This document shows positions 50,188 through 62,132 of a stretch of DNA of 64,000 nucleotides, one piece after another (position 1 is the first letter of the stretch; each line of letters begins with the position of its first letter). The notes below the pieces were generated by a model. The model ran no database searches. It worked only from the letters and a program-made list of their open reading frames with translations, and was not told the DNA's origin. Both the position numbers and the translations under genes were made by a program. This stretch comes from Neckera pumila (lineage: Eukaryota > Streptophyta > Bryopsida > Hypnales > Neckeraceae): assembly GCA_963969595.1 (NCBI GenBank), contig OZ018413.1, forward strand, positions 16,977,711 to 17,041,710. Direction: 5' to 3'.

Positions 50188-50614
50188 CCCCTAAGTGGTT
50201 TCCAGGACACATTGTGTCCTCTGGATTCATATACGACCTCTATTCGCCAAATTCCACAAAGTATTGACCAAAAATGTAAACTACAAAATCGAAGGTGCAA
50301 TAGTCATTGATTTTCATATGTTTTTAGAAAAATATTGCAATGCTTGTTGTTGAAATAAGATGTTGTCGAACACGCAAAAGTGTGTATTTCTAGAGAAATA
50401 CGTGTACAAGAGATATAACTTCACAATATTTACAAAATTAGTAACATGTCCGATGTAACTAGAAAGTGTGTAGTTTGATAGAAGACTGCAATGCGCATTC
50501 AATAAAAAATAAATAAAAATTAAATGGATAGTAAACCATTCACATGCAAGGCTCTGTACATTGCACTTACCGTATGTACATATGCATTGAAAGACACCCC
50601 AAACCACTTAGGGG
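50188..50614. mobile_element. TTAA transposon, 427-bp family, copy M
   Basis: Between TTAA at 50184-50187 and 50615-50618. The ends CCCCTAAGTGGTTT and AAACCACTTAGGGG are a perfect 14-bp inverted repeat. The terminus diverges from the CCCCTAAAGG families after base seven, and the interior is unrelated. Confidence 0.92.
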
Positions 50615-50648
50615 TTAACACCAAGTGCAAACATAACTAAAGTTGTAA

Positions 50649-51147
50649 GACCATCTGCAATGCAATCACGGTACATGGCCCAGTATTGGTATAGCTAAAT
50701 TTTGAATGCTAAACAATTAGAATTTGAAAATTGTCTTATTAGAAGCGCATCAGAAAGAACATGGAGAAGGAACAAAAAAAAATTCAAACTAGACATTGGA
50801 CAAGTACTTCAAAAGCGAGGTACAAATCTGAAGTTATAGAGGTCTTAGCAAATCACGGTTACCAAAGCAACATTTGGCCATTGACCTTCTACATTTGATG
50901 ATTTTTAGAGGGTCAATGACCAAATGTTGCTTTGGTAACCGTGATTTGCTAAGACCTCTATAACTTCAGATTTGTACCTTGCTTTTGAAGTACTTGTCCA
51001 ATGTCTAGTTTGAATTTTTTTTGTTCCTTCTCCATGTTCTTTCCGTTGCGCTTCCAAGAAGACAATTTTCAAATTCTAATTGTCTAACATTCAAAAGTTA
51101 GCTATACCGATACTGGGCCATGTACCGTGACAGCATTGCAGATGATC
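50649..51147. mobile_element. 499-bp foldback MITE with near-perfect 236-bp arms (TAA target site)
   Basis: GACCATCTGCAATGC at the left and GCATTGCAGATGATC at the right, flanked by TAA (50646-50648, 51148-51150). Almost the whole element is palindromic, with a loop of roughly 24 bases near 50888-50911. Only a few mismatches separate the arms. The transcript would form one long hairpin. TAA suggests a Harbinger-type mobiliser. Confidence 0.93.
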
Positions 51148-51150
51148 TAA

Positions 51151-52718
51151 TAGCAAGATTACAGATTGAATTTTGAGCTGGGTGCATTCATTTATTTTAT
51201 ATTGTGCAAGCTGGAAAACATGATTTTCAAGAAGGAATGCATCATTAGAGAAATCCAGAAGGTTCAGTTCATCAGTTGTCAGTTTCTTTTGCTTGTAGGA
51301 ATTATCATTAGTTTCTAACAAATACGAAATCCAAGAATATTTTCAAAGGCGCCGCGGGCGGGCGGGCAAGTCACATCGATCTTGTTTTCAACTAGAGTAC
51401 TGTTAGTACATCCGTGTTTGCATGCACCGGAATGTACTTCCAACTTCCAATGTGAATTGTCAAAGAGCTTGGGAGCCACAAGTTCCACCAGTCCCTCGCA
51501 AATTGCCCCCAGAAGGATTCATCATTTCAATGAAAGAAGGGACACACACACACACACTCAGGTACTTACCTTAGATTGTCAACAGACTTATAGTTATTAT
51601 CTGACCTGAAGTTGAGAAAAATTAATACTACCACACCGAGATCATGGATTATTCCAGGATCAATATAAGATGATCAAATTGGAATAAAAGTCCAATAAAG
51701 TTGAACTTTGTCTCACCAGTTTAACTTCATTTGTGAGTGTTTGTTGGGTGTCTACTTATCAAAACCGACAGTAAATAATGGAATGAATTGTTGACAAGTA
51801 TCTAACATGAAAACTTGAGAGTTTGGCAACAAAAAATCAAGGTAATTGAAGAAGCATAAGCTTGATCACATGAGGGTCCTGACTAATTCTTGGATATGAG
51901 TCACATGGGCTACGCATTCAAGTGTTGGAGAGTACTTTCAATGGCAAGAAATTTGGGAACCGCTTCAGTCACATTTCACGTGTTTGATGCATGAAATCAC
52001 TTCAGGAAGTCTCACTGTCAGTGGAATTGCACTTGGCATGGCATGCATGGCCAACTGGGTGCCACGAGGGAGGGAGCTTCATTTCATATGGAGGTAGCCA
52101 GCTGCAAAATTCAACTACTCTCCGTGAAGGTCAGATTCGACATAAATTATGTCGTTTTTGTAAACATATTTTTTTTATAAAAGGGGAAAGAAAGAAAAAA
52201 AAATGCCACATGGCATGTAGTGATTGGTGCAATGTGATGTGGACTTGTCAAAATCTGACGTGGAAGTTCCATTTTGGAAATTCTCTATTGAATTTGACCT
52301 TCATGTATGGTAACAACAACATCATTTGAAGTGTACTATAGAGGGCCCTCCATTCTAGAATGTGAATATTTTTTGGGGTGTTGTATTAAATTTAATTTTT
52401 TAATAAATCTAACAAATGTGAAGATGACACAAAGTGTGTAAAGAAATTCAAGTACAAATTGACCCTTCAAATTTCCTAATTTTAGAATATTTACACATTA
52501 AGATACAAGTACGTTTTGTTAGTGATTAGCTATCATTATTTTAATCTTATCTCATTGGACCAATAAGATTATGGTTGATGCCACCAAATAGTCCTTAACC
52601 TTGGAAGGTAGTAACCAAAGCACTTCGATTATTGGACCAATAGGTACATTTTTTATTTCTATAACTAACTCGTGAAGTCATTGATCACACCCTTTAGATC
52701 CGCAAAGTTCTTACGGGA
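51151..52718. other. Intergenic DNA, no supported gene
   Basis: Contains a GC patch GGCGCCGCGGGCGGGCGGG (51348) and a short CA repeat (51540-51558). Frames at 51382-51609 and 51991-52329 have no recognisable features. Confidence 0.5.
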
Positions 52719-52722
52719 TTAA

Positions 52723-53322
52723 TCCCTAAAGGACCAAGTCACGGTTCAATGCATGCAAAAAACCCTCAAGTAACCTCAAGTAATTATGCATAAAGTCAAT
52801 TTGGGTTGGATGTTTGCAAAATTTTGCCATAAGGTATAAACATGTAATACACCCTTGGTGGGAATAAAAAATTTCTCTGATTGGGTATCCGGATCAAAAA
52901 TTATGTTGCCCTAAACTTTTGGATAGCTTGGATAGTTGTGGGCAACACATGCAAAATTCCTCCAATACTTTTGAAATTTGGTAGGTTTATAACTAATATG
53001 ATGTAGGATGCAACTTTAAGAACATATCAATGCGTAGTGTAAAAATCTCACTATAGGAGAAGTTAAATTCTGCTAGTCCAATTGGACAAGGCCAGAAAGA
53101 AAGTTTTCCTTCTAAATTCAAATATTACAATTTTTCAATTTGTGGACTTAAAGGTTCTGAAATGTTTTCTTCACATTTTCATAGTAATCTAGTACAAATT
53201 TGCATGGTTGAATTTTTTATAGAGTTAAAACTTTTTTTTTTTTTTTTTTTTTTTTGTCATTGCCCTAAAGAAAGCGCCAATTCTTGACAATTTTTGTCTA
53301 AAATGTGCCTTAGTCCTTTAGG
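52723..53322 (+). mobile_element. TTAA transposon, 600-bp family, copy N
   Basis: 600 bp between TTAA at 52719-52722 and 53323-53326. Ends TCCCTAAAGGACC and AGTCCTTTAGG. Includes a poly-T run (about 53231-53255). It retains an intact TTAA at 53016-53019, exactly where its relative O is interrupted. Confidence 0.88.
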
Positions 53323-53725
53323 TTAAGAGGGGTGCACATAGAAAGATTCACAAAACTGAATCTATAAAACTAAAAAATGAGGGTTTTCAAGAATTTCTTT
53401 TTCAAGAACTATATAACTATGGAACATTAGTCCAAAGCAAATGGAATTTAGCAAGAGTTGGTTGCCATTATTACTTGAAAATTTAAGAAAACACACTCTG
53501 GTTCCTTTTTCTAAGCGAATAGATGTGAATTAAGAGACAGATCATTCTTCACCTAATAGGTCCAAGGGAAGTACATTTGATCAAAAATATGTTGAATGTC
53601 CTAGAGAAGTCTAGACTCTTGCATAGAATGTCCAAGAGAAGTTAGAATTTATTTTGAATATGCTTGTAATTAGCACTTTAAAAATTCATTGTTTTTACCT
53701 ATAATGTACAAAATGCACATATTAA

Positions 53726-55222
53726 CCCCTAAAGGATTGAGGCACATTTTGGGCAAGAATTGTCAAAAACTATCATTTTTTAGGGCAGTGAGAAAAAAAT
53801 GAAAAAAAAAAGTTTAAAAAAAATTCAGATGGTCAAATTTATACTAGCCTATATAGAAATTTGTTGAAAAAATTTAAGAAACTTTGAGCACACAAACAAA
53901 ATTTAAAGATTAATTATAATGCTTGAAGTTAGAAGAAAAAGTTTTTTTTTCTAACCTTACTCGACAAAGTTAACAAACCTTAATAATTCTTGAAGTGAGA
54001 TTTTTGCACTACAGATGGATTTTTTAACCGCTAAAGGCCTAAGACCTTTTTTCTGCCAAAAAACACCCAAAACTGCCATTTGTTTTAGCAAAGAGTGAAA
54101 AAAAATTAAAACGTGTTTTTTTTGCACATCTAACTGTAGGATCTTACATCCAACTAGTATGAGAATGTGAGGAAAAAATTTCAGAATTTTTGACTGCACA
54201 GATTGCAAGATATCTACGTTTAAAGTGAAAAAAACAAATTTTTCAGCACATTGTGGGATTGGATTTTCTGACTTTGAACATTTTTAACTTAAAATTTTTA
54301 CACTTCAGAGTTTTGAGCTTTAAATGTTTATAGTGGAAAATTGAGATGACAATCTACCCAAAAAAAAAATTCAAAAAAAATTAATTTTCATTTATTGAAA
54401 AAATTGTTAAGTAGAAGTAGGTACGAGATAGAAGGAAAATCTAAAATATTCATATATTTTAGATGGAATTAAAATGCACTAATTCTAATGGTCAGATTGT
54501 TCTAGCAAGTAAACTTAACTATGCAAGAAAAAGAAATTTGAAAAATTTGAAAAATTGCATTCAGAAATGAATCCTACAAGTTATTTTTTTCAAAAAGATG
54601 CTCTAACTGCCCGAAAAACAAGAATGTCCATAGCTTTCTCATAACAAATCCAAATGAAATGGATCAAAGCTTTTTAGATAGACAAAAATATAATCTATGA
54701 GAAAAAAATACTAGAAAAAAAAAAAGGCGCAAATTTTTTTTACTACCCGCCATCCCCTGTTTTGAGCTTATTTGGTCATAAATTTTATTTCCGGGCACCG
54801 ATTGTGAAAAAAATTATATTCCCATGAAGCTAATCAGATTTTCTACCTCCAAAAAAGTTTCAAAAAATTAGGAGAAAATTTCAGCCCGTAGGTACCTACC
54901 CAAAAATGCATTTGTCCCCTGAAGGGACAACGGGCTTTTAGGGGTTAAGGCAGTTGTATCCTATATCATATTAGTTATATACCTACCAAATTTTAAAAGT
55001 AGAGGACAAGTTTTGCACATGTTGCTCGAAGCTACCTAAGCTGCCTGAAAAGTTCAGGTTAGTATAACTTTTGATCCAGGCACCCAATTGGACAGAAACT
55101 AATATTCCTGTTTAGGGATATGTGTTTACACCTTGTATCAAAATTTTGTGAACATTTGACCAGAATATACTTTGTGAGCACCCCCCCTGAGATTTCTTGC
55201 GTACGCTTAATCCTTTTAGAGG
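53726..55222 (-). mobile_element. TTAA transposon, 600-bp family, copy O (carrying P)
   Basis: TTAA at 53722-53725; the right end CCTTTTAGAGG is followed by ATAA (55223-55226). Outside the insert it matches copy N in reverse complement: GGCACATTTTGGGCAAGAAT, TCATATTAGTTATA and TGATCCAGGCACCCAATTGG-like blocks. Without P it is about 576 bp. Confidence 0.85.
54028..54944 (+). mobile_element. TTAA transposon, 920-bp family, copy P, nested in O
   Basis: 917 bp between TTAA at 54024-54027 and 54945-54948. Ends CCGCTAAAGGCC and GGGCTTTTAGGGG. TAACTGTAGGATCTT lies 100 bp in and GTAGGTACCTACCC about 50 bp from the right. Confidence 0.92.
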
Positions 55223-55268
55223 ATAATTTGATTACCTTTACCCAGATTTGTAACCTTGCCTGGAGAGA

Positions 55269-55600
55269 CATTGTGCTTGCCCTCATGGCTCAAAGGAATC
55301 CTTTTGTTTTATCATAAGTGTACTAAGGACAGACAAAACACTCTTAGACAAGACTTTAAGGACACCTGGTGCAAGAACAATGTGTACTTGCGGGCATGGC
55401 TCAGAGGAATCCTTTCGTTTTATCATAAGTGTACTAAGGACAGACAAAACACTCTTAGACAAGACTTTAAGGACACCTGGTGCAAGAACAATGTGTGCTT
55501 GCGGGCATGGCTCAGAGGAATCCTTTTGTTTTATCATAAGTGTACTAAGGACAGACAAAACACTCTTAGACAGGACTTGAAGGACACCTGATGCAAAAAC
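55269..55600 (+). repeat. Three tandem 111-bp units
   Basis: Units start at 55269, 55380 and 55491 with ATGTGTxCTTGCGGGCATGG and contain CCTTTTGTTTTATCATAAGT, ACTAAGGACAGACAAAACAC and GACACCTGGTGCAAGAACAA. As 111 is a multiple of three, open frames run through on both strands (37-aa repeats). I see no start context or family match to support a gene. Confidence 0.93.
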
Positions 55601-56159
55601 AATGTGTTCTGCTTTGGAACTTTCCACAGGCCCGAGTGGCATCTCTCTCAGTCTGCCTCCCAGACTGATCCAGCCGACCTAGAGAACCGGACTGATTGTT
55701 TTTTCCCGCTGGATTTTATTTTTTTTCCCTCTTAATTTAATGGTCACCGCTTTTTTCAAGAAAAACAAAAACACTTCGCTGGATACTTACTTTTGGTCAG
55801 TTTGTTGCTCAGTGTGTCAGACTTCAGTGTCAAGCCTTGCACCGTCTCCATGCATGCATTGCACATGCAATTGCCAAGCTAGCTCAAGCTTCAGAAGTAA
55901 GTTCATGGCACCAATTCAAAACTTGCCTGCAGAAGCAAGTGCATGGAGGAAGGATATCATAAGCTTACATGCGGCAGCAGCAGCAGTTTTACAGTTTCCA
56001 GTGAAGCTTCCCTTACAGCCCTGCCTTGCCTGACTCTTTAGTACGTACCAGCCTCCAGTTTCAGTGCAAATCTGACAACAGTACGTAGCTCCGTCGTCAA
56101 CTGGTATCATTAGAACCTGCGCCCTGTGCGCGCATTGTTGTAACTCACCAGACCGCACT
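55601..56159. other. Intergenic DNA, no supported gene
   Basis: Moderate GC with several short frames on both strands, none recognisable. Confidence 0.5.
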
Positions 56160-56735
56160 TTGGAAAGCTCCATCAGTCTAAGGTCCAATTATACGATGCA
56201 CAATGAACAAGACGAATGCACTGCAGGCTAGGTGCCCGGCCTGTGGGTTTAGACACATGGAACAAGAAGGGAGCACGTTTTCTTTGGTTCGAGACAAGTG
56301 GCTGAGACGGAGCAATCAACAGGCAACGTCCGCACTGGAAAATCATGTCTGCACATGCCCGTCGTTTCTTTCCATCCCATTGCCACAGCTTTCAGCAGAA
56401 ACTTGAAAACTGCAGAGACCCAAATGACGCGCGGCAAGCATTTTGTGTTAAGGAATCAGTTTGGAAGCTCTAATTAGTTAAGGTCCAATTTTTTATACGT
56501 TGCACAAAGAACAAGACGCGGACTGCAGGTGCCTGCGGGTACGTTTAGATACATTGGAACAAGAATGGACCGCGTTTTGAGACGGGGCAATCAACAGGCA
56601 ACATCCGCACTGGAAAAGCATGTCTGCACATGTTGTGGTTCCTTTTCCCCCGAGTGCCACAGCTTTCTGCAGAAACTTGAAAATGCGGACAGACAGTCAC
56701 AAACATTTGTGTTGAGGAATTTCAGAAAGCAGTTC
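56160..56735 (+). repeat. Direct duplication of about 260 bp
   Basis: Blocks at 56170-56460 and 56470-56735 share GGTCCAATT, GAACAAGACG, CATGGAACAAGAA / CATTGGAACAAGAA, GGCAATCAACAGGCAAC-like, TCCGCACTGGAAAA and TGCCACAGCTTTC. The frames in both copies (Cys/His-containing) differ in phase, so selection as coding sequence is not supported. Confidence 0.8.
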
Positions 56736-58530
56736 TGTGCAATTTGTAAATTGATGGAGGTGGGCGCGCGCGTGCGTGCATGCATGATGGGGAGTAACTG
56801 TGAAGATCGAAGTCTTACTTAACTCTCAATCCATGTGACAATACTGCTTTGCAGCTTTCTAACTGGTAGAGATGAAGAATGCACCTATGGTATTCATCCA
56901 TGAATCTGAAGTCTTTTGGTCTAACTAGCTTGGTGATAGGGTGGGATTCTTCTAGGGTAAATTGTGGAAGGATGCTAGCCTATGACCAAGGTAGTCATTC
57001 ACAAATGATCCAATTTATGGACCTTAATCCTATAAGCCTCCCGTGGATACTAAGTGTCCAATGGATGACAAAGAATCCTTCTGTATAGGACAAAAGTTGG
57101 CAACTATTTATCCTCATAATTTTGTTGTGAAAAAAGAAGATCTTCAACAGTAGTTTGACTTCCAATGAGTGCTTTTCCATTTGTTTAAGCTATTGATTCC
57201 CCACGGTATTGGAAAGGAGGATTTTGACGGAGACTAGCCCATCCTTACAACGGTAATTTTTAAAAGATGTGGCCCCCATAACCAAGGTAGTCACCAATAT
57301 TGTTTCGATTATTGGATTAATAGGTGTACTCTTTGTATTTACAGTGAACAATGAAATCATCCTTCAACCACTTTTCAACCTCAACATGCGTCTTTCAATA
57401 GAAGGACACCGGCCTATAACCAAGGTAGTCACTCAAAAATGGTTCAATTCATGGACCTCACTTGTTAGAATGCGATGACCTAAAAAGTGCCTAGTGCATG
57501 ATAGAGAACCCTTCTACAATAGAGCCTCCCTAATTCAATACTCTCTAATCCAATAATGTGTTGCCAGGAAGTATTGATTGTCAAGCCCACCTGAACTATA
57601 TGAACCACAAACAAACATCATGACCTTCCCTAATATAATGACCTCTCTAATGCAATGTGCCAGACCGGTCCAAGCTCTATTTCTTTAGAGAGGTTCCAGT
57701 CTAGTATGAGTGCTCATGGCTTCTTTAAGCAAATGACTCCCGCAGTACCCAAAAGGATGATTTCCACAGTGACCAGCCTGTCCTTCTTGGGTTTAACAGA
57801 ATTGCTTGTCCTTTCAGGCTCATGTAATGTTGGCGAAATCAGACAAAGCACATCTGCAAACCACATACAGTACAATTTGTAAAAGCACTTCCAGCAGAAA
57901 AATGCACACCCTCCGTCTCAAGTACTTAGTTGGAAAAAAGCACATGACTTCAACAAGACAGCAACACGATTGCTTGAATATAACTTAAGGACAAAATCAC
58001 AAAACAATGCAACACGAGAGGGAAGCCTGTTAGAGCTTCAATCGATAATCAAAAGCGAAAATCAAATTGCACTATTGAATGTGCGCCAGTCGCTTAGCAG
58101 TAGGCTTCTTTCGTATGACAATCCTTTACACTTCCTAAGTAGAGCTCTCCACTATAATAGCAAGCCTCAAGACATGTGTGAAATACGCAGCCACCTGTAA
58201 GACAGTATACAAGAACGATGAGATATGATGCATCCAAATTTCAATGAACATCCTAAACGCAAAACAATTGAAAGTAAGACTAAAATGCTGAAAAAAAGAG
58301 TGATTACAGCACACATGAATAGACGAAATTGTACAGGATAGCACCAGTAGCTTTGCTATAGGTCACTTTCATTTATATGTGTCATTACTTTACACTTCCT
58401 AAAGATGTCCGCCGCTGTGAATAAGACTCAAATATGTATCAGAGGCTATACAAGAAAGGCCAAAATTTCGAGATTCACAGCCGCCCATACGACTACCTAT
58501 ATACAAGAAACATATTTGTCTAAAGTAAAG
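56736..58530. other. Intergenic DNA 3' of the EXORDIUM-like gene
   Basis: Contains loosely repeated CCAAGGTAGTCA blocks (56990, 57283, 57423). At 57525-57560 the run GAGCCTCCCTAATTCAATAC looks like the end of a pogo/mariner-type element, but no opposite end was found. Confidence 0.4.
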
Positions 58531-59568
58531 CTAAGAAGGTGGAGCACATGTCCGAGAGACAGGGTCCCAGAGTGCAGGCAACAAAAACTTGCGTCCATTG
58601 TGACCTCCCACATTGTAACTAGCACCGGAAACAGGCTCCGTAAGCAATTTCCCAGCATGGCCAGGGTAGGCCCCTTCGCCATAGATCCCCGCACACGCCG
58701 TGGCAGCTTCCAGAGGCGCACCAGCGTCACCTTGGTACCATGCATTGATGTAGGGGTCCGTGGCAGTGCCGGCCAGCATGTTAGCAATGTTGATGACCAT
58801 CCCGTCCGCACCGATGTCACCATTAGGCGCCACTAGAGGCGAAGCTCCCAGGGGACCGAAATGAGGGAGAGCAAATGGCCATGCACACTTGCCAGGGCAT
58901 TGCGTCTCTGCGTTTCCTACCCAAGCATAAGGAAGCTGCTTCCCTTGGGAGAGGAGGAACGAGTGCGATGCGCAGGTGCTCATGCAGAAGCCGTCGACGC
59001 GCACATCGTCCGCTGTGAGCACAAGGTAGATCGCCTTGGAGTCCGCAGGGAAGGAGTTCACCGAATCGAGGACGAGGAACTCAATTTCCCACCGGGACAG
59101 CTTCGAGCCGAGTGTGTAGTCGATTTTCGGCATCTCCCCCGCCAATTTGACACTCGGTGCCACTCCCATATTGGCGAAATCCTTGTATGCGGCTGTCGTT
59201 TTCCACCAAGAGCGCACTGACGGCGCGACGGCGTCGGAGTCTTGGAAAGACTCAAAGAAATCCAAAATTGTCGACCGCTGGCCGCTGCTGAAGCTCCCGT
59301 ACCAGATGAGGTACACATTCAAGCTCGACGGGCCGGTTAGCAACGGCCCGCTGTGGTAACGTAAGTCAAAAGTCTCGCGCACCGATGCCGCGTCGTCGAC
59401 TCCCGTCTCAATCTCCGGAACGTCCAGAATGGAGAACATCGGGCTCTTAACAACACCATCGGGCTCAATTGGCGACTCGACAATAGAGAACAAAGGAGTA
59501 CTCCTCGCCGACACGGAGAAAACGAAGAACATCAAGAACGCCGCAACCAGCATGCTTGTAGCCGCCAT
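58531..59568 (-). CDS. EXORDIUM/PHOSPHATE-INDUCED 1-like secreted protein
   Basis: A single open frame of 345 aa, the usual intronless form and near the usual length (300-340) of this family. Residues 1-22 form a hydrophobic signal peptide. Family motifs in order: GPLLTG, LNVYLIWYGSFSSGQRS, SVRSWWKTT, an inner VLTADDVRVDGFCMSTCASH, CAWPFALPHFGP, APNGDIGADGMVINIANMLA, then EAATACAGIYGEGAYPG, GGHNGRKFLLPALWDP and a last cysteine. The start is the first ATG, followed directly by the signal peptide; the stop follows CAPPS. EXO-type proteins act in the apoplast and promote cell expansion and brassinosteroid- or phosphate-linked growth; the biochemical activity is unknown. The paired cysteines suggest disulfides. 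Position 59569-59900 upstream is the likely leader. No neighbour suggests an operon-like relation. Confidence 0.95.
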   Translation of the reverse strand: MAATSMLVAAFLMFFVFSVSARSTPLFSIVESPIEPDGVVKSPMFSILDVPEIETGVDDAASVRETFDLRYHSGPLLTGPSSLNVYLIWYGSFSSGQRSTILDFFESFQDSDAVAPSVRSWWKTTAAYKDFANMGVAPSVKLAGEMPKIDYTLGSKLSRWEIEFLVLDSVNSFPADSKAIYLVLTADDVRVDGFCMSTCASHSFLLSQGKQLPYAWVGNAETQCPGKCAWPFALPHFGPLGASPLVAPNGDIGADGMVINIANMLAGTATDPYINAWYQGDAGAPLEAATACAGIYGEGAYPGHAGKLLTEPVSGASYNVGGHNGRKFLLPALWDPVSRTCAPPS

Positions 59569-61215
59569 TCCAACAATTCAACACAACACAGCTACGTACT
59601 TACACACAATTTCCACCACGACAGTACTTTCTTGCAAAAACACAAAGAAATTTGCGCTTCCTCGTACGTCAACGTACAAACACTCGAAACAAAAAGGTGA
59701 TCCTCCCTCTCAAACGAACAAAATTCTTTTCTGGACCCCACGGGCGGCAGATCAATCAAGAATCACGACAAAAAGTCCTCTACAACCAAATTCTCTTCAC
59801 CAAACTAGAGAAATTCCACCAAATTCTTCTCCAACTTCAAAATTATCACACCACAATCAACACCAACACGCCACCACCTTCTTCAGCGCTGGCTAACTTC
59901 CACTAGAAAACACCTTCAGAATCCAAAATTCTGGCCTAAAGTCGCACTGGCCCACTCAAGCTTACGCAACACTCCACTCCTCGAGAGAATTTTCCAAGTC
60001 TACCATGAAATTCCCGGTCCAGCTACTGATCGAGCAGAGCTCATTGTGGCAAATGGCGAAAGAGGGGAAGGGCAATATAGGCTCCCCACAGGGACGGGGT
60101 AAGAAGCTAACGCGCTGACAGCAGCGACCGGGTCTACCGACCTAGCTGGGAAGTAGGTACCTGCCAACCAACCTCCAGGGAGGTACCTACCTACGAAGCT
60201 AAGGAGTAGCCAGCCTGTCATAGGATCTTTTGATAACACGTTTCCACTGACATGGAGCCACTCATTTCTTTGACGTCTTTAGGGCCTCTTTGTCAGCTTT
60301 TGGGTATTTTTACTCCTTTTATTTATTTATTTATTTATTTATTTATTCTCTTTTCTCTTCTTTTTTTCTTTTTCTTTTTTTTGGGGAATTGATGCTCTAA
60401 TTTATGCCGTTGCAAATACAGACGTTGGTACAACAGTACTTGACACTGATTTGCTTACAGAATTTCCTTCCTTAGGCTTATTGTTCTCGTGGGAGCTTGT
60501 TCCAGTCGGAGACAGGTTGTTGGGATTAGTGATTGGGAAACGTAAAAGGCGGGGGTTCCAAGAACACTAATCAGTCTGCATAATTATTTTTTACAGACAG
60601 TTGCCAGACATGATCAGGAATTTTCTAAATTCAGGTACGCTTAATAAAGGTTCAGTTAAGTACGAATAATAATGTGGATTACTTCGATTGATTTACAGAA
60701 TACAGACAGTGCAGGGATGAGGATGACAAATTTGATCAAACTGAATGATGGAGGATCTTGATACTCACTATAGAGTTCTTCCAATTTTGTAGATTTCATT
60801 AGAGGTAATCATATAGCGTGTTTAGGATACCATATAATGAGGGACCAGGAGTCGGAGTTTGAGAAAAATAGAGGACAAAATTTTTTGAAGCACCAAAACT
60901 AGGTGTGACTCAAATTTGACTGCGTATAGGCACAGTCACCAGTCCTTGCTACTCGTATTGGCAACCAAATTAGCTGGAATAAGGAGGGCCCCTTCCATTT
61001 GTTTATTTGTTGAGCCTTTTTTTTGTCTCTTTCTTTTTTGTTTTTTAGTTAGTTATCTCTTCATTGCCCAGCCTCCTAGCATAGCCGTTTTAAACTTATT
61101 GAAGGAAAAAGGAAAATTCATTAACCTCATCAAGTCAATGCTTGCATTCTCTAGCTACAAAAGAGGATGGGCATAGCATGCTAACCACTTGAATCCTGAA
61201 CCCCCATCTTGAGGT
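59569..61215. other. Upstream region of the EXORDIUM-like gene and intergenic DNA
   Basis: The first 400 bp are GC-richer and probably hold leader and promoter. An ATTT microsatellite lies at about 60318-60350. An imperfect inverted repeat, AAGTAGGTACCTGCC / GGGAGGTACCTACC, lies at 60150-60195. No second gene is supported. Confidence 0.45.
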
Positions 61216-61219
61216 ATAA

Positions 61220-62128
61220 TCCCTAAAGAACCAACGTGCGTTTTTTGTCCGTATAGAATTTTTGGGCAGGTACATACAACTAGAGATTTCCATATTTTTG
61301 GCTGAAATTTTAATAGAAGGTGGGGGCAAGGAATATCTTTCATATGCACCAAATTTCATGACATTTGGAAATACGAGTCAAAAGTTATGGCCTAATATGT
61401 TACTTTTTTTCATAACTGGGCAGTCCGGGCAGATAAGAAAAGATCACTTTTTTTGAAAACAAAAATTTGAAATTGGTTTTCTAGAGTTATATATAGGTAA
61501 AAAGCTTAAAATCATCCCATTGTGATCAATGAGTCAAAAGTTATGAAGATTTTAAGTTTGCGGGCAGTTATAGATTCTCTACTCTAAAATAAACTTTGAA
61601 GTCCTTTATCTTACTCAATTTTCAATATTTTTTGAAAAAAATAAAATCCTAGGATGTAGATTCTTTATTACACAACATTTCCACCATTGGAATTAGCATT
61701 CTTCAATACTATAATTAAATTCTTGACAATTTTGTATATTAAATCATTCTCTACTACTATCTAGTTGCTAATTTTTTCCTATATGTTGTACAATTCCAAA
61801 TGAAGTGAAAATTTTCAAGCATGTAGCCAATTTGTCTAGGAAAAAGAATCCAAAGAAGCACCATCACTTTGGAAATTTTTTCATTGAAAAGTGAGCTTGT
61901 GAAGTGCTGCTGCCCTGTTTTCTGCAGGGCCAAAAAAATGGTTTCAGTGAATTTGAATGCATATATCTTGCAATCCATGCGATGGAAATTCCTGAAATTT
62001 TTATCATATGTTCTCAAGTCACCATACTACAAGATCCTACAGTTACATGTGTAAAAAAAAAGGTACTTCTACTAAAAATGGCAGTTTTTGAGCGTTTCGG
62101 TGAGAACATAATCATGGAACTTTAGGGG
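61220..62128 (-). mobile_element. TTAA transposon, 920-bp family, copy Q
   Basis: 909 bp, reversed relative to copy D, flanked by ATAA (61216-61219) and TTAG (62129-62132), both one base from TTAA. Ends TCCCTAAAGAACC and GAACTTTAGGGG. The box appears as AGATCCTACAGTTACATG near 62031. Confidence 0.88.
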
Positions 62129-62132
62129 TTAG

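Noticed and set aside
50649..51147. Hairpin considered as a microRNA precursor
   Set aside because: The arms are far longer than a usual precursor and the element has MITE ends with a TAA duplication; it may still make small RNAs.
55256..55642. Two long repetitive frames, one on each strand
   Set aside because: They are produced by a 111-bp tandem repeat that stays in frame on both strands; no start context or family match.
57525..57650. Pogo/mariner-like terminus
   Set aside because: Only one end was seen and no TA-flanked partner could be found.
58405..59220. Plus-strand frames of 119-143 codons
   Set aside because: Antisense to the EXORDIUM-like gene, whose frame has clear family motifs.
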